Source of the DNA: Engraulis encrasicolus
Taxonomy: Eukaryota > Chordata > Actinopteri > Clupeiformes > Engraulidae
DNA: 64,000 nt
Direction of reading: 5' to 3'
NCBI RefSeq assembly: GCF_034702125.1
Contig: NC_085878.1
Coordinates: 16,104,240-16,168,239, forward strand
Below the pieces are notes generated by a model. That model did no database searches. It had not been told where the DNA came from and saw only the letters and a program-made list of their open reading frames with translations. Both the position numbers and the translations under genes were made by a program. Positions 10,684-21,502 of the stretch are shown here, piece after piece. The first letter of the stretch is position 1; every line of letters begins with the position of its first letter.

Positions 10684-10804
10684 GGTAGGCTATCTGAGAC
10701 ATTAACTGCTCAGTGAGTAATCCAAATGGCTGTCATTTGCTTTTTCACACTAGTTTTGCTATAATTTCCGAGTTTTCAGATCTACATTTTTTTTTTCTTC
10801 TTGT
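8352..10804. other. AT-rich proviral interior without pol
   Basis: About 2.4 kb where protease, reverse transcriptase, integrase and envelope surface regions should lie. I find no reverse transcriptase or integrase motifs and no long frame on either strand. Contents include an AAT array (about 8766-8786), an ATT array (10652-10681), several A runs and a fragment shared with the TTAA MITE at 51.4 kb. It may be replaced sequence, later insertions or decayed viral sequence. Confidence 0.55.
10085..10190 (+). mobile_element. Fragment of the 51.4-kb TTAA MITE family
   Basis: Closely matches 51391-51504: both contain ATGACAGTGCAC, GGGCCTTTAGTAATACA and CCATTCTGGTAACAGCTAAT in order. The right end is followed by TTAA (10191-10194), as in the other copy. 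The left inverted repeat is not recognisable here, so this copy is truncated or diverged. It sits inside the provirus, so it either inserted after integration or came with the replaced interior. Confidence 0.7.
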
Positions 10805-10806
10805 GG

Positions 10807-10848
10807 GCAATGCCTTGCCCAGTGACCCTTTTCTCCACATACAAAGCA
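10807..10848 (-). pseudogene. gag: Retroviral gag nucleocapsid zinc knuckle
   Basis: The minus strand encodes C-X2-C-X4-H-X4-C (first Cys codon at 10848, last at 10807) within KCFVCGEKGHWARHC. This is the retroviral nucleocapsid CCHC knuckle, which binds genomic RNA. One knuckle, not two, fits gamma- and epsilon-like viruses. It lies only about 150 bases from the gag start and in a different frame, so most of matrix and all of capsid are deleted. Confidence 0.85.
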
Positions 10849-10864
10849 TTTATCAAGTCTTTTT

Positions 10865-10996
10865 CTATTCGTACCGCTTTATCCAATAACACAAAAGTAC
10901 TATTGCCGTAGGGTCTTCTTTTTTTACTACTTCCCAGTCCTTGCATTGCATTTCAGCAAGGAACTTTTCACTTCTTTTGCTGTTACTGCCCCCCAT
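10865..10996 (-). pseudogene. gag: Retroviral gag start, truncated matrix
   Basis: A 43-codon minus-strand frame starting MGGSNSK and stopping at TAG. Met-Gly with Ser at position 6 is the N-myristoylation signal used by retroviral matrix proteins to reach the plasma membrane. The start lies about 570 bases downstream of the 5' LTR, a normal leader length. After 43 codons it meets a stop, and the nucleocapsid knuckle follows almost at once in another frame, so an internal deletion has removed about the rest of gag. The call rests on position, N-terminal motif and the neighbouring knuckle. Confidence 0.72.
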
Positions 10997-11550
10997 TTTG
11001 TCTCTATGAATTTAGTCCAACGTCACAACACCTACAGTGCCTCTATTGTTGGATACACTTTTCAACAAGATAGCGATCAACGATCGTTTGTGGTAAGATT
11101 CACTTCAACCTCACAGGTGGAATCTTCTTGCATACAGGCTTCCACAAAGACTCGCTATTTGAACCTTGTTGTATTGGTATGAAACGTATTACCGAGTGGT
11201 AATACGAATCCTTTCACGCACACTTTCTCTCAACGCAGAGAACACAGAATTTAAACTAGTTTCTCGTACTAGGGGAGTCTGCCCTCCCTTTACGTTTACC
11301 TGATAGAGTCTAGAATTGTCAGGGTTTTGTCTTCTCTTATTTTACCGTCTTTTCATTCAATCCTTTTTAAATAAAAATAAAAATGTAGGCCTACTCACGA
11401 TTCTCTGGTCTTTTCAAGATTCCCGTCAACCGTCGGATCCCAGCCTGCGAGGGAGAGACCAGTCCCGGAAACGGGTCTTAGTGCTGTGGCCACAGACTTT
11501 CCTGGTTCCCTCCTCGCGTGCTGGAATCGTCGGGTATCTTGGGATCCGGT
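10997..11550 (-). other. Proviral 5' leader
   Basis: Sequence between the 5' LTR and the gag start, where splice donor and packaging signals would lie. It turns GC-richer near the LTR (11395-11550). I could not assign a packaging stem with confidence. Confidence 0.5.
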
Positions 11551-11564
11551 TCTGAAGGACCAAG
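11542..11564 (-). promoter_or_regulatory. Primer-binding site, tRNA-Tyr-like
   Basis: A few bases inside the 5' LTR the minus strand reads TGGTCCTTC, then after four bases CCGGA. TGGTCCTTC is complementary to the 3' end of eukaryotic tRNA-Tyr (GAAGGACCA); the next bases match it only partly, with one extra base. Position strongly supports a primer-binding site, and tRNA identity is tentative. Confidence 0.6.
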
Positions 11565-11568
11565 TAAA

Positions 11569-12138
11569 TGTTAGGTTCAAACCCTTAACATTTGTAAATA
11601 TGAAAAACCTGAAATGAAAGACACAGAGAATCAGTAATTAAGTTTCAAGCCAGCTTGGAGAGCGAGTGGAAAGAACCGCCCATGGTGATTTTTCCCAGTC
11701 GTTCTGCAGTGAAATATCTCCAAGCCATATTTATTGTAGGAATGTCCCTGATTACAATTATCTCTATCCGCTAAGGGGAAAAGGGGGCGTACCCGGATAG
11801 AGATTAATTCATTCACACACACACACACACACACAAACACACGAACACACTAGCCAGGCTGCGCCCTCCTAGTGACGCAACACCTTCGGCGGCGCTGCAG
11901 ATCGAATCTCGATTGCAAGTCTATGATAATCAGGCAACGAACACACAGGCCTTGGCCTGCCATGTGGAGATGCAACTCTGTTGTGTTTGGGCATTCCATT
12001 GTTCTGGTACAGATAAAGTCCTCGCACAGTCCAGTAATCTTCTGCTTAGCCTTGAACAGGAATTCTTGAATGTGAAAGGGCACATTTGTGCCAAGGCAAC
12101 ATGTTTGCTCTCATAAAGAATAAAATACAGTTCCAACA
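11569..12138 (-). repeat. 5' LTR of the provirus
   Basis: 570 bp with the same ends as the 3' LTR. The stem-loop is at 11760-11770 with 11794-11804. Flanked outside by AAAAA (12139-12143), the second target copy. As a promoter LTR it would drive transcription toward lower coordinates. Confidence 0.93.
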
Positions 12139-12326
12139 AAAAAGAATCGGCTTTTGGTGGTGACTTTACCTTGCTAACCCAGCCTGACATATGATTTATT
12201 TATCTGAACTTGTTGAACAGTTGAAACAACAGTTGATTGAATTGTCTTTTGGTGTGATCTGTGTGTTGTCCCAGGTCAGAACATATCCTGGGAATTTTGG
12301 GCCTCCATACATTCATTTCAACACAC

Positions 12327-13703
12327 CAGTGTTAATTTCGTCAACCACGACGATGACGAAAATATTTCGTCAACGCCCCTTTTTCCCTTGACGATGACGA
12401 GACGATGACGCACTAAAAATTGCCTCCAGCAAATAAAAATATGACGAAAATAAAATAATATTTTCGTCAAGGAGACTAAGACGAGACGAAATTTACAAGC
12501 CATGGACAAATGGACATTAAAAAATATAATTATTTATAATTAATTTGCAAATTGTAGGCTAATTGATATATGCCGAGTTTTGAACTTCATCCATTGCGCT
12601 CACCCTGTTGCCTCACTTGTCTCTGTCGGCAGCCAGTGCATGGCGCGGCTCAGTCAGTAGTTCTGTAGCCTAGTAGTTCATTGAGTCCATTTAAGTTGAG
12701 TTTAGGTCCTAAAACATTCCCATAGAAAGAGGAGAAATAGCCGACGTTGAGGGAAGTGTTCATTTTGAAACATGTTCAACGACCCTCTTGTCCATGACGA
12801 AGACATGTGTTTCTGCAGTAATGACAGTCGCGCCAATCCTCCTCTGATACTGTCGTGTTAAACCTCCTCGAGCTTCCACGATTCTCCTTTTCACTTAGGC
12901 TGCCTTAGCCCGGCGTTCGTTTTCTGTTCTTTTTTTGTATTGTTTGCTATATTTGTTGTTTAACCATATGAGTAGGTAGTTCGCAAGCAAATCATGAAGG
13001 TCGGATTTGTGAATTTATTTAAATCAGTCACCGCGGGAGCGCGCGCCAGCAGGGGGAAAGTTGGCCAGTCTAAACAGAGGCACGGCTACTGTTGTTTTGA
13101 AAAGAATCAATGGATGGGCGATCGCTAAGGAGTTTTAAACTGTTGAGATTTGAAACTTGTTCTCGTCGAGAGCAACGCTAAAAGACCCAAGGAAGTCGAC
13201 AGCATTTCCATGCGTCTGCAGCGTCTTCCTAAGTTCCAAAAACTCTTTTCAGGGTCATGCTTATCGAGCCTCGACTCCCCCGACAAACAAAACAGCATTA
13301 GAGTTTAAATATTTGTATGTGCATGTCCTTTCTATCGTCCAGTCTGCATACCCCTGCCTATTTTTCCTGGGACTTTTGCAGGGCATACGAAGTGTGCTCT
13401 CGAAATCTATTTAAGCCTATTCCACGCATGCCGCCCGAGTCATTATCTTTCTCTGCTCGCATTACCAATTGAAAACAAAAACCGCTAACGTGCATAGTCT
13501 AACATCAGCAATATTTTATCTGACTCGTTGTCATCGGGAAGCCACTATCAGGGAGACTTTTCAACTTCATGGAGACTTGGGATGTCTGGTCTTCCCACTG
13601 CCGGCAATCTGCAGGCTTTAAGTCACGCGGTCAGGTGAAGAAGAGCATGTAGCTTCCTCCGTGATCAAACTCAAAATCAAATAATATGCAGCAGCTTCTA
13701 ATG

Positions 13704-13795
<92 letters not shown>

Positions 13796-14193
13796 GCCTG
13801 CACCTGGAAGTGTGTGTGTGTGTGTGTGATGCTCTTTTGCTCTATGATGTTGAAATGACTGATTTGGGTTTTGGTGGCAAATGACCAAGTAACAAGGTGA
13901 ATATTTGCTGCAATAGGCTATATTAGTAATACTTGGTGAAATAACAATAGCCATTGTAGGTTATTTATTTTAGACCACAATATTGACTAAAATGACTAAA
14001 ATTTGAAATATTGACAAAAATGACTAAAATGACTAAAATTTGTCTATGACTAAAATTGATTTTCGTCATTTTGACTAAGACTAAGACTAAATTGGGAAGG
14101 CAATGACTAAAATATGACTAAGACTAAAATTGATTTTCGTCAATGTGACTAAGACTAAGACTAAATTAAAAAAAGCTGACGAAATTAACACTG
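12327..14193. mobile_element. hAT-like non-autonomous DNA transposon, 1.87 kb
   Basis: Both ends carry the inverted repeat CAGTGTTAATTTCGTCA (left 12327-12343, inverted right end 14177-14193). The left subterminal region repeats GACGATGACGA- and TTTCGTCA-type motifs; the right subterminal region (about 13980-14170) is tandem GACTAAGACTAAGACTAAA with two copies of a roughly 75-bp unit. No transposase frame exists, so it is non-autonomous. CAGTG ends and this composition fit hAT elements in fish. Flanking 8-mers CAACACAC and GTGCACAC share only their last five bases, so the target duplication is not convincing, probably blurred by the CA array on the right. Confidence 0.75.
13706..13791. repeat. 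(GA)n microsatellite inside the hAT-like element
   Basis: About 85 bases of pure GA, followed by a short GT array at 13812-13828. Both lie between the element's inverted ends. Confidence 0.97.
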
Positions 14194-14195
14194 GT

Positions 14196-14277
<82 letters not shown>
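14194..14277. repeat. (CA)n microsatellite at the hAT right end
   Basis: The CA array starts four bases outside the element's right inverted repeat. Confidence 0.96.
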
Positions 14278-14279
<2 letters not shown>

Positions 14280-17200
14280 TGATCTCTTGACCTTATCCAT
14301 CAGGTGTGATGATGAGTTCTCTATGTTGCATCTACAAAAGCACTACCCTGCCACACGCACAGAGACACACACGCACACACACATATGCCCAGAAAGTCAG
14401 TCAACCCATTGGCGGACATCTCCTGTCTTCAGAGAAGATGAATTGATATACAGTATAAATTTAGAACTCTCCACTCTGTGCCCTATAGGTTGCCCTGCCT
14501 CTGCTCCCATGGAGCGAAGTGGAAGCTTTGCCCTTCCCTCCTTCTCCGCCTGGAAACTGGCATGGGTGCCTGTGGTTGCGGCGGCAGGGGTCGGTGTGGT
14601 TGCCAGATTGAGGGCTTATCCCACAGGAGTGTAACCAAACAATCCTGAAAATGTACCTTCAGGCGCTTTGGTGGTGGTGTTGGTGGGGGGAGTGGAGAGG
14701 CAAGCCCAGAGGATTCACCCTCATCTGGAAGGAGGACGAGAAGCACATGTTATTTCTTTGGCGTGTAGTGCATGTGTGCCCCAGCCAGTGCTGCTGAGAG
14801 TATTGGCTCTGCCTGAGCCGAAATGATCTGAAATCTCCCTCCCCCACTTCATTGCATCCAATTTAGGCCCTGGATATAGCCTACTACTTGTTGCAGGATA
14901 TGTCTATGTGTGCATATTTCATGCACAAATGTGTTGCCATGCATATTTTATGTCAATTTTGCATGTGGTACAGTAGCACACCTGAAGACAGAATGTGCAG
15001 ATAAGTACATACGGTGCAATATTCACACAACAGCGAGAGGTGATCTTCCGACCTCCCATGTGGAGGTGGCGGTTGAGTCAAACAATGGTGGAAAATATTA
15101 ATGATAGCCCCACTGGCTATCTGCCGCCTAGATGATGCTTCCAGTATGGTGCGTAGTGCTCTGATTGCAGTATCAAAGGTGTAAGTATACAAAGGTGCCA
15201 GCTGGAGCTCAACATAGGTGGGGTCAAAATGGTAGAATGCTGTAATGACTGAAGTTTGTGCACAGGCAGATAGGAGACAACTATTCCCTATTTCATTGTT
15301 ATTGGGGTGTTTTCGCCCCTCCATAATCTTTGGGTGGTCAAAAAAGTCAGGGCCCCCCTAATTTGGTGCCTATGGAAGTATATGTGCACATAAGTTAAGT
15401 CCCAAGTCTGGGCCCCTCCTCTCCCTGGGCCTGGGCCTGGGACAACTGGCAGGTTTTCCCCTGTCCCCTGGTTGAGGGTCTGAGCACCCAGCGTATATGT
15501 GTGCCACAGCACTTTTTTAGTGAGAAGCATTCTTTTTTCTCTGCAATTTTAAATCCTTCCTAGGAACAGAGCATGATTGTGTTGCTCAAAGTGAAAATAT
15601 TTTTGGCATTGAAGTCAAGCTTTTTGGCATCGATATCAAGCACTGCTGCATGTGTGATGTTCATCGGCTGAAATGTTTTAGCTGAAAAAGGAAAAAATCA
15701 AGATAATCCTGGCTGGCTGGCCGTCATGTCCAACCTCGGCCATAACTTCTGCTGACCGCCTGCGTCCTGAGACCTCTCACCGGACTGGACCTGCCTGTCT
15801 GGGGGTCGCAGAGGGGGTCCTCTTGGTGTGGCCTCCTTTGGCTGACAAGGCATAAGCAGATCGTCCATCTCCTCCCCCGCCTGCTGTGACACTCCAAATG
15901 GTGTTTACCACAGCAGAGCTCGATGCTTGGCTCATAAAATACAGCCTCTGCAGCGTCCAGGTCATGAGTGCGTCACCCTGCGAGTGTATACGCGCTCGCC
16001 GACAGAGGTTACGAACATGTTCGCAGGATGAGATGAGATGAGATGAGATGAGAGAATGGCTGTCCTTGAAAGTGCTGTGGAGGGGGGTACGGTGGGCTGT
16101 CTGTGTGTACGTACATCTCCCTTAATGCTTAGACAAACGTTGCCTCCTCAAGAGTAAGAGGTTGGGGGTTCGAGGTGGGGGTTGTGTAACTTTATGAAAC
16201 TTGACAGTAATTATGATCCATTAGTCTTCCCTCCTCCCATCAGCACCCCCGTCATCATCCAGCTCCAGCTGTGGAGATGATAAGAGCATCTTTGGGCCTT
16301 GTGCCACTGAGATGATTTAAGTGTGTAGTTCTGGGGTTAGCTGAAGGTCCTTTGGTGTGAAAGGAGAAAGAAAAAAATGTTTGTCTGACTGAGTGTATGG
16401 CACACTAAATTTCATGCCCTCGCTGGAGTGACAAGGAAGGAAAAAGATTTGGTAGTAACACAATAGGGTCAGTTAAGGGGTGTCTGGTGCAGTGTAGGTT
16501 AAGCAGGAGGAAATGTTTATATTTTTTGTGTGTGTTGGTGTGTGTGTGGGTGCGTGCGTGTGTGTGTGTGGAGAGAGAGAGGGGGGGGGGGGGATACTGA
16601 AACTGAGTGCCAAGCACAGACCTAGAGCTGCTTCTGTCAGAAAAACACCCAGAGTTCAAGGTTGATGCTGTCCATGTTCTCCCCAATAGTGCTACTACAG
16701 AGGGAAGCAATGCCTCTGCTTTGGCCTGCTGGGCCCGGAGGCTCTCTGGACTGTGGAGTGACCCTTGGCTGCTCTGAAGCAAGCAACCAATTGCTGCTGG
16801 CACTGTTACCTAAGCAGAGCCTCAGGGCAGAGAGGTGAGACATGGGCACTAAGGGGAAGGTTACTTAAGGGGTGAGTGGTGGGGAGGTGGGGTTAATGGG
16901 ACTGGGAGTTAATGGAGGATGAATGTGCTGGCATATATGTGTGTGTGCATTGGGTGGGGAGACAGGGGCCAAGGGGGAGTGAGGTTATGGGTGTTGGGGT
17001 TGGAGGGGTGCGTGGGCTTGGGCCAGAGTGAGGTTGTGGTGGGGTGGATGACGGGGTGGGGGGAGAGGTGGGTGACAGTGAGGTTGTGGTGGGATGTGGA
17101 TGGTAGAGGGTGGGTAGGGGTGTTAGTACTTAATGGAAAATCCCCAAAATGGAGCCTTTTTCGCCCTCTCAGTGCTCCCACGACTTAAGCGCACGGGGCC

Positions 17201-17999
17201 CGCCATTGAAAGCAAGCGGGCACGCCAGCCCCAAGACTAATGTGATCTAAAGAGCTGAAGTAGCGTGAATGGCCTTAAGTCATCACAAGACCGAGAAACT
17301 CTTAAGCGTAATGTACTGTACTGTAGGAGAGAGCGGAGAAGGGGGCATGACTGATACCTCCACTCTTGAGAGCTTGAAGCATGGGGGCTTTAGCGGTCGT
17401 GCAATTAAGGGACATCAGGCACTTATAAAAGTGGATTGCTTTCAGTCGGAGGGAAGCGCGCTGACATTTTGGCTGTGGTACACTGAGGCTTCTCCCCTTT
17501 TAAAAAGTGGCTTGTAAAGTCTACCGCTGGTTGGTTTGACTGACTCATCAAGGGCCTGCCCGCATTTAGTCATATCTAAACAAATCTGGGGTACAACTGC
17601 ATTTGCGCATTATGTCAAGGATGTATGGCTGTGTCGGTTACCCGCTAGGTGCTCAAACTGCCAAAGTTCAGAGAGAGGCATCTGAGATTTAAATGTTATC
17701 ATGAACTTCATATGACTGTCAAAGTTAAGTCATATGCTGCAAATATGTATGCCCAAGTACAGGCACAAGTGCAGGCGCTTATATGCAGTACATTTGTAAT
17801 ATTTATTTATCTACTACCCCTGTGTAAATATTAATATATATTTGATAGCTAAATTGTTTCATGTGTTGCTTTGATACATATGTGGTATTGTTTGTATGAT
17901 AAATAATCATATACCTCCATCCTGTCCATCAATCTGCACGTTTGTGGTGGTGGTGTTGTGCTTCCCTCCTCCCTCTCGCCTCCATTTTTACAAGCTAAC
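14278..17999. other. Unassigned sequence with short tandem patches
   Basis: No exon was recognised. Noted are a GATGA pentamer run at 16026-16053, a poly-G run near 16580-16593, a TG- and GGGGT-rich stretch at 16920-17130, and a 6-bp hairpin GCCCGC/GCGGGC near 17200. Sequence at 17160-17520 is complex and non-repetitive, so it is a fair candidate for conserved non-coding DNA. Confidence 0.4.
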
Positions 18000-18019
18000 A
18001 TAGTTCGCAGCTAGTTATT

Positions 18020-18052
18020 GCAAGTGTTGAAGCTGGGAGTTTCAACACTTGC
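18020..18052. other. Perfect 12-bp hairpin
   Basis: GCAAGTGTTGAA pairs with TTCAACACTTGC across a 9-base loop. The arms are too short for a usual microRNA precursor and the flanks do not pair. Confidence 0.6.
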
Positions 18053-18239
18053 TACATAAAAATGTGTTCATTACACAGTTGTGAAACCACAACATTGACA
18101 GGCCCCCGGGCGTAAGCAGATGCTGTGTATCCAGTGCTGTGCTATGGCTTGAATGGATTTGCCTGCTAGTGCGACAGTACACTTGGACTGACAGATGATT
18201 CTATATGCAAGCTGTGCTCTTATGCGCCATACATTGCAG

Positions 18240-18345
18240 GTATTGGTGGACACTGGGCTCTCTTTCTCTCTTTCTCTTTTGTGTGTTTGTGTGCAAGCTA
18301 CTGTGTGTGTGCGTGTGTGTCTGTGTGTTTGTATGCTAGTGTTCA
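18240..18345. repeat. Degenerate CT and GT stretches
   Basis: TCTCTTTCTCTC passes into interrupted TGTG. No coding content. Confidence 0.7.
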
Positions 18346-18479
18346 TTGCTTGTGCGCATGTGCAAAAGTGTCTTCCAGGGATCTGTGTGATATGTGTGGT
18401 GTGGTACAGTGCGGCGTGGCTTCGAGAGGAGAGGAGAGGACGAGCAGTCCTGCCGTATGTTCTGCGAGGGAAGTGTTTA

Positions 18480-18660
18480 CGCTAGGCTGTGATTAACACC
18501 GGCCAGGTGCCGTCTTGGCAACGGCGGAGCTGCTGCTGATTTAGACACTCGCACATTCCCTCCGTGGCTGGACGCAGTCATCTATATTTACAGAGCACCG
18601 CGGGCCAACGCGTTGAACTGTTGACCACCATTTATTCTGGGAATGTCTCATAAACAGCGC
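18480..18660. other. Complex non-repetitive block, possible conserved element
   Basis: Balanced composition with TGATTAACACC, GCAACGGCGGAGC and a TTTATTC stretch, unlike the flanking GA arrays. I see no open frame with splice sites. Conservation is guessed from texture only. Confidence 0.25.
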
Positions 18661-18671
18661 TTCTTCATCTG

Positions 18672-18805
18672 AAAGAGAGAGAGAGAGAGCAAGAGAGAGA
18701 TGAAGAGAGAAATAGAGGGAGAGACATGAAGAGCAAAAGAGAGGGAAATAGAGAGACAGAGAGAGAGAGAGCGAGGGAAAGAGAGAGAAAGAGAAAGACA
18801 GGGAG
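18672..18805. repeat. GA-rich purine tract
   Basis: About 130 bases of GAGAG with A and G runs, nearly pure purine on the plus strand. Confidence 0.9.
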
Positions 18806-19109
18806 AATAGATATGAGAAGCTGGGTTTAGAATTCCACATGGAGAGAAATTTGGGGTGTCATGACAGGGAAAGGGTGGAGTGGGCGCAGCAAGGTGTGGG
18901 AGCCTTGGCAATCTGCATGAGTGCACATGCCTGTGAGAAGGCCTGTGTGTGTTTGAATGAGTGTGTGTCTGAGTGTGTCTGCACATGACTATGCCGCTGC
19001 CCCCTTATGAAAACGTTCGTGAGTATTTTTTGTGTGTCTTGTGTCCTGCAGTGAGTGTGTGTATTGCGTGTGTGTATCGATGTGTATGTCAGCCAGCACA
19101 GTGTATTTG

Positions 19110-19160
19110 TGTGTGTGTGTGTGTGTGGGTGTGTGTGTGGGTGTGGGTGTTTCTCTGTGT
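19110..19160. repeat. Interrupted GT array
   Basis: GT with GGGT interruptions. Similar degenerate GT lies at 19860-19940. Confidence 0.85.
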
Positions 19161-19399
19161 GTGAAAGAGGTGGTAGTACTGGTAGGGATGTTATATGTGC
19201 ACATGTCTGTGTGCCCCCTTCAACTCTCCAGGGGCGTGACTGGGGTGGTGCGTGACGGTCGGGGGGGCTGCTCGCTTCGGTTTTTCAGTCGGGGGCCCGA
19301 GCCGAGGATTGATACCGCAGACAGCGTTCAGGGGCAGCGCTCCGTGGTCATTAACCCTATCTCCCCCAGTCTAGACAGGAAGGCCCCGCCATACCGTGC

Positions 19400-19429
19400 C
19401 GTGTGCTGTGCTGTGCTGTGCTGTGCTGC
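19400..19429. repeat. (TGTGC)n pentamer array
   Basis: About five to six copies of TGTGC/GCTGT inside a GC-rich block. Confidence 0.85.
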
Positions 19430-20281
19430 GTCGCGGCCCTCGCAACAACCACAGCCACTGTGCAAAGGCCCCCACGGTCTCTGGCTCCCCAGGGCCCCGG
19501 GTCAGTGCGCTTGAACGCCGGCCTGTGGCCAGCCCGGGCTGTTTGGTGTTCCACTGTTTGTGTTTGTCTGTGTCCGTATATCAATAACCCCGTCAGGTTG
19601 GGTGCTCTTTTGGGTGGCTCTTTTTTGGAGAGGGGTAGGGGGAGAGAGTACTAGGCCGCTTCTCCAGCCCATAGAGTGGCCACGGCTGCTGCTGTACTGT
19701 AGTGGATCCTGCTGGTGTCCTCCTCGCTGCTGCCTCTTGTGATTGGGCCCAGGACTTTTTCCGTGAGAGCTCGGTGAGTGATGGTTAGGCGGCTGACCAA
19801 ATTGCTCAGGAATGCTCAGCGTTGTATGTGTGTGTGGAGGGGGAGACGTGCACTATAGCGTGTGTGTGTGCGTGTATGTGTGCGTGTTCGTGTGCGTGTA
19901 TGTGTGCGTGTCCGTGTGTGTGTGGTGTGTGTGTGTGTGTGTAGCTTTGACAAGTGCTGGGTGGCGTGCCAGATATGACCGTCTCCATCCTGAGATGCTC
20001 TGCCTGAGATATGAGTCCTGGCGTTGGCTTCCAGCTCATCATTGACTTCTCTTGTCTGTTCAGCCACGTATCCACATGCGATGTGTCTACACATTGTAAT
20101 TGGGAGTAATCTTACGTTTCTAATGCTTTGAATTGGGTGTTGCAATACATAGTCTGAAGGAAATTATGCTTATCCATATGAATGGTTAAAACAGAACAGG
20201 AGGAACAGATTCAGCTTGCACATCCTGACCTGGAGTTGTGTAACATGAACTAAATATTCTGATACATTATATGACCACTGA

Positions 20282-20344
20282 GTTTATCATTTTTACAACT
20301 GGGAGGAGAGACAGGGAGAGAGAGGGAGAGAGAGAAAGAGAGGT

Positions 20345-20400
<56 letters not shown>

Positions 20401-20480
20401 AGAGGGGTGTGTGTCTGTGTGTGTCTGTGTGTGTGTGGTAGAGAAAGCGGGAGGGAGAGAGAGGTAAACGAATACAGAAA
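20282..20480. repeat. GA microsatellite and purine tract
   Basis: A pure GA core at 20348-20396 within a purine-rich tract, interrupted by a TGTGTCTG segment at 20408-20440. Confidence 0.95.
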
Positions 20481-20861
20481 AAGAGGGGAAAGGAAAATGA
20501 CTCCGAGAGGGAGAGAAGAAAGTCTATCCGGGTGTTTTGTAGTCTAAGCCTCCTCATAGACCCGAAGGCCTCCAGGGTTTTGTCAGGAACTACAGATCTC
20601 TCAGCAAAAACAGTCGTCCGCTTAGGCTTCCCCCAACACGGGCCCTGACATACCAAACAACTAGAGGACACTTCCCCATACCTAAAACAAACCCTCACAA
20701 TGTCTACCATGTGAAGCTCGTTAGCGTTGTCTGTTTTAATTGTGAGACAGGAAAATGATATTTGATTTCAGATTTAGATATCTAAGAATGGGGGTGGGGG
20801 GGTATCACCGCTCCCCAAATTTTTTCACTTTGTGTGGAGTTAAAACAGCAGCTCTCGGAGG

Positions 20862-20990
20862 CGGGAGTGTAATTACAAACACCACATCCTTTCTACACCA
20901 CTAATTACCCTCCGCTATCATTAATTACAGTATTTATTATCACTCAGTTTATCAAGCCAGACAGGGTGTTCCAACCTTCACTGTACTGCA
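20862..20990. promoter_or_regulatory. Cluster of three TAATTAC sites
   Basis: TAATTAC occurs at 20870, 20902 and 20922, all on the plus strand, in about 60 bases. TAATTA is the core site of many homeodomain proteins. The surrounding sequence is non-repetitive. An enhancer role is inferred. Confidence 0.35.
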
Positions 20991-21247
20991 CAAAAGAGCC
21001 ATTTAAGTGGCGGTGCCTTCACCTTTCCACCGCTCTCCGTATAAAGAGCTGCATTTACAAGGGCTCTGTTACCTTGATACTTTAGAACTGCGTCACACAG
21101 CGCTCCTCGCGCTCTTGTTTGAACTGAAAACCAACAGCGTGTTTACCTCGGTTAAGTGGGGGTAATTTTATCTTTTTTTTCCTCAAAGCCACATACATTT
21201 CAACCTATTAAAATTATATATTTTTTCTGAGCCTGAAGACTGCGAGT

Positions 21248-21249
<2 letters not shown>

Positions 21250-21312
<63 letters not shown>
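21250..21312. repeat. (GA)n microsatellite
   Basis: About 60 bases of uninterrupted AG. Confidence 0.97.
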
Positions 21313-21315
<3 letters not shown>

Positions 21316-21502
21316 CGAATGAGGGGAGTGTGGGAGCCCCTTCCCCTTACCCCTTCCCGCGGTCGGTGGTCTGCCGTGGCCAGTGGAGGGGAGAGCGGGA
21401 GCTACAAAAATAAACTCTACCTTCTGGCGGCAAGGGTGGCCCGTGCCATTCTTGGTTGGGGACGCGGGCCTCTGGTAAGTGTAAGACCTGTCACTGCACT
21501 GC

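Larger units (their letters stand above)
7093..12138 (-). mobile_element. Defective endogenous retrovirus, LTR to LTR
   Basis: A minus-strand provirus of about 5.05 kb. Reading 5' to 3' (descending coordinates) it has an LTR (12138-11569), a tRNA primer-binding site just inside it, a GC-richer leader, a short gag start with a myristoylation-type N terminus (10996), a gag zinc knuckle (10848-10807), about 2.4 kb of AT-rich sequence without pol motifs, an envelope transmembrane remnant (8351-7703), a polypurine tract and the 3' LTR (7663-7093). The single CCHC knuckle and the CX6CC envelope motif are traits of gamma- and epsilon-like retroviruses. LTRs differ at only a few positions, so integration is fairly young although the interior is broken. 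It cannot encode a replicating virus: pol is missing and gag and env are interrupted. Confidence 0.92.

Noticed and set aside
12319..14201. 8-bp target duplication for the large hAT-like element
   Set aside because: The flanking 8-mers share only five bases, and these fall in CA-type sequence, so it is not counted as evidence.
18020..18052. MicroRNA precursor
   Set aside because: The stem is 12 bp with unpaired flanks, shorter than a normal precursor.
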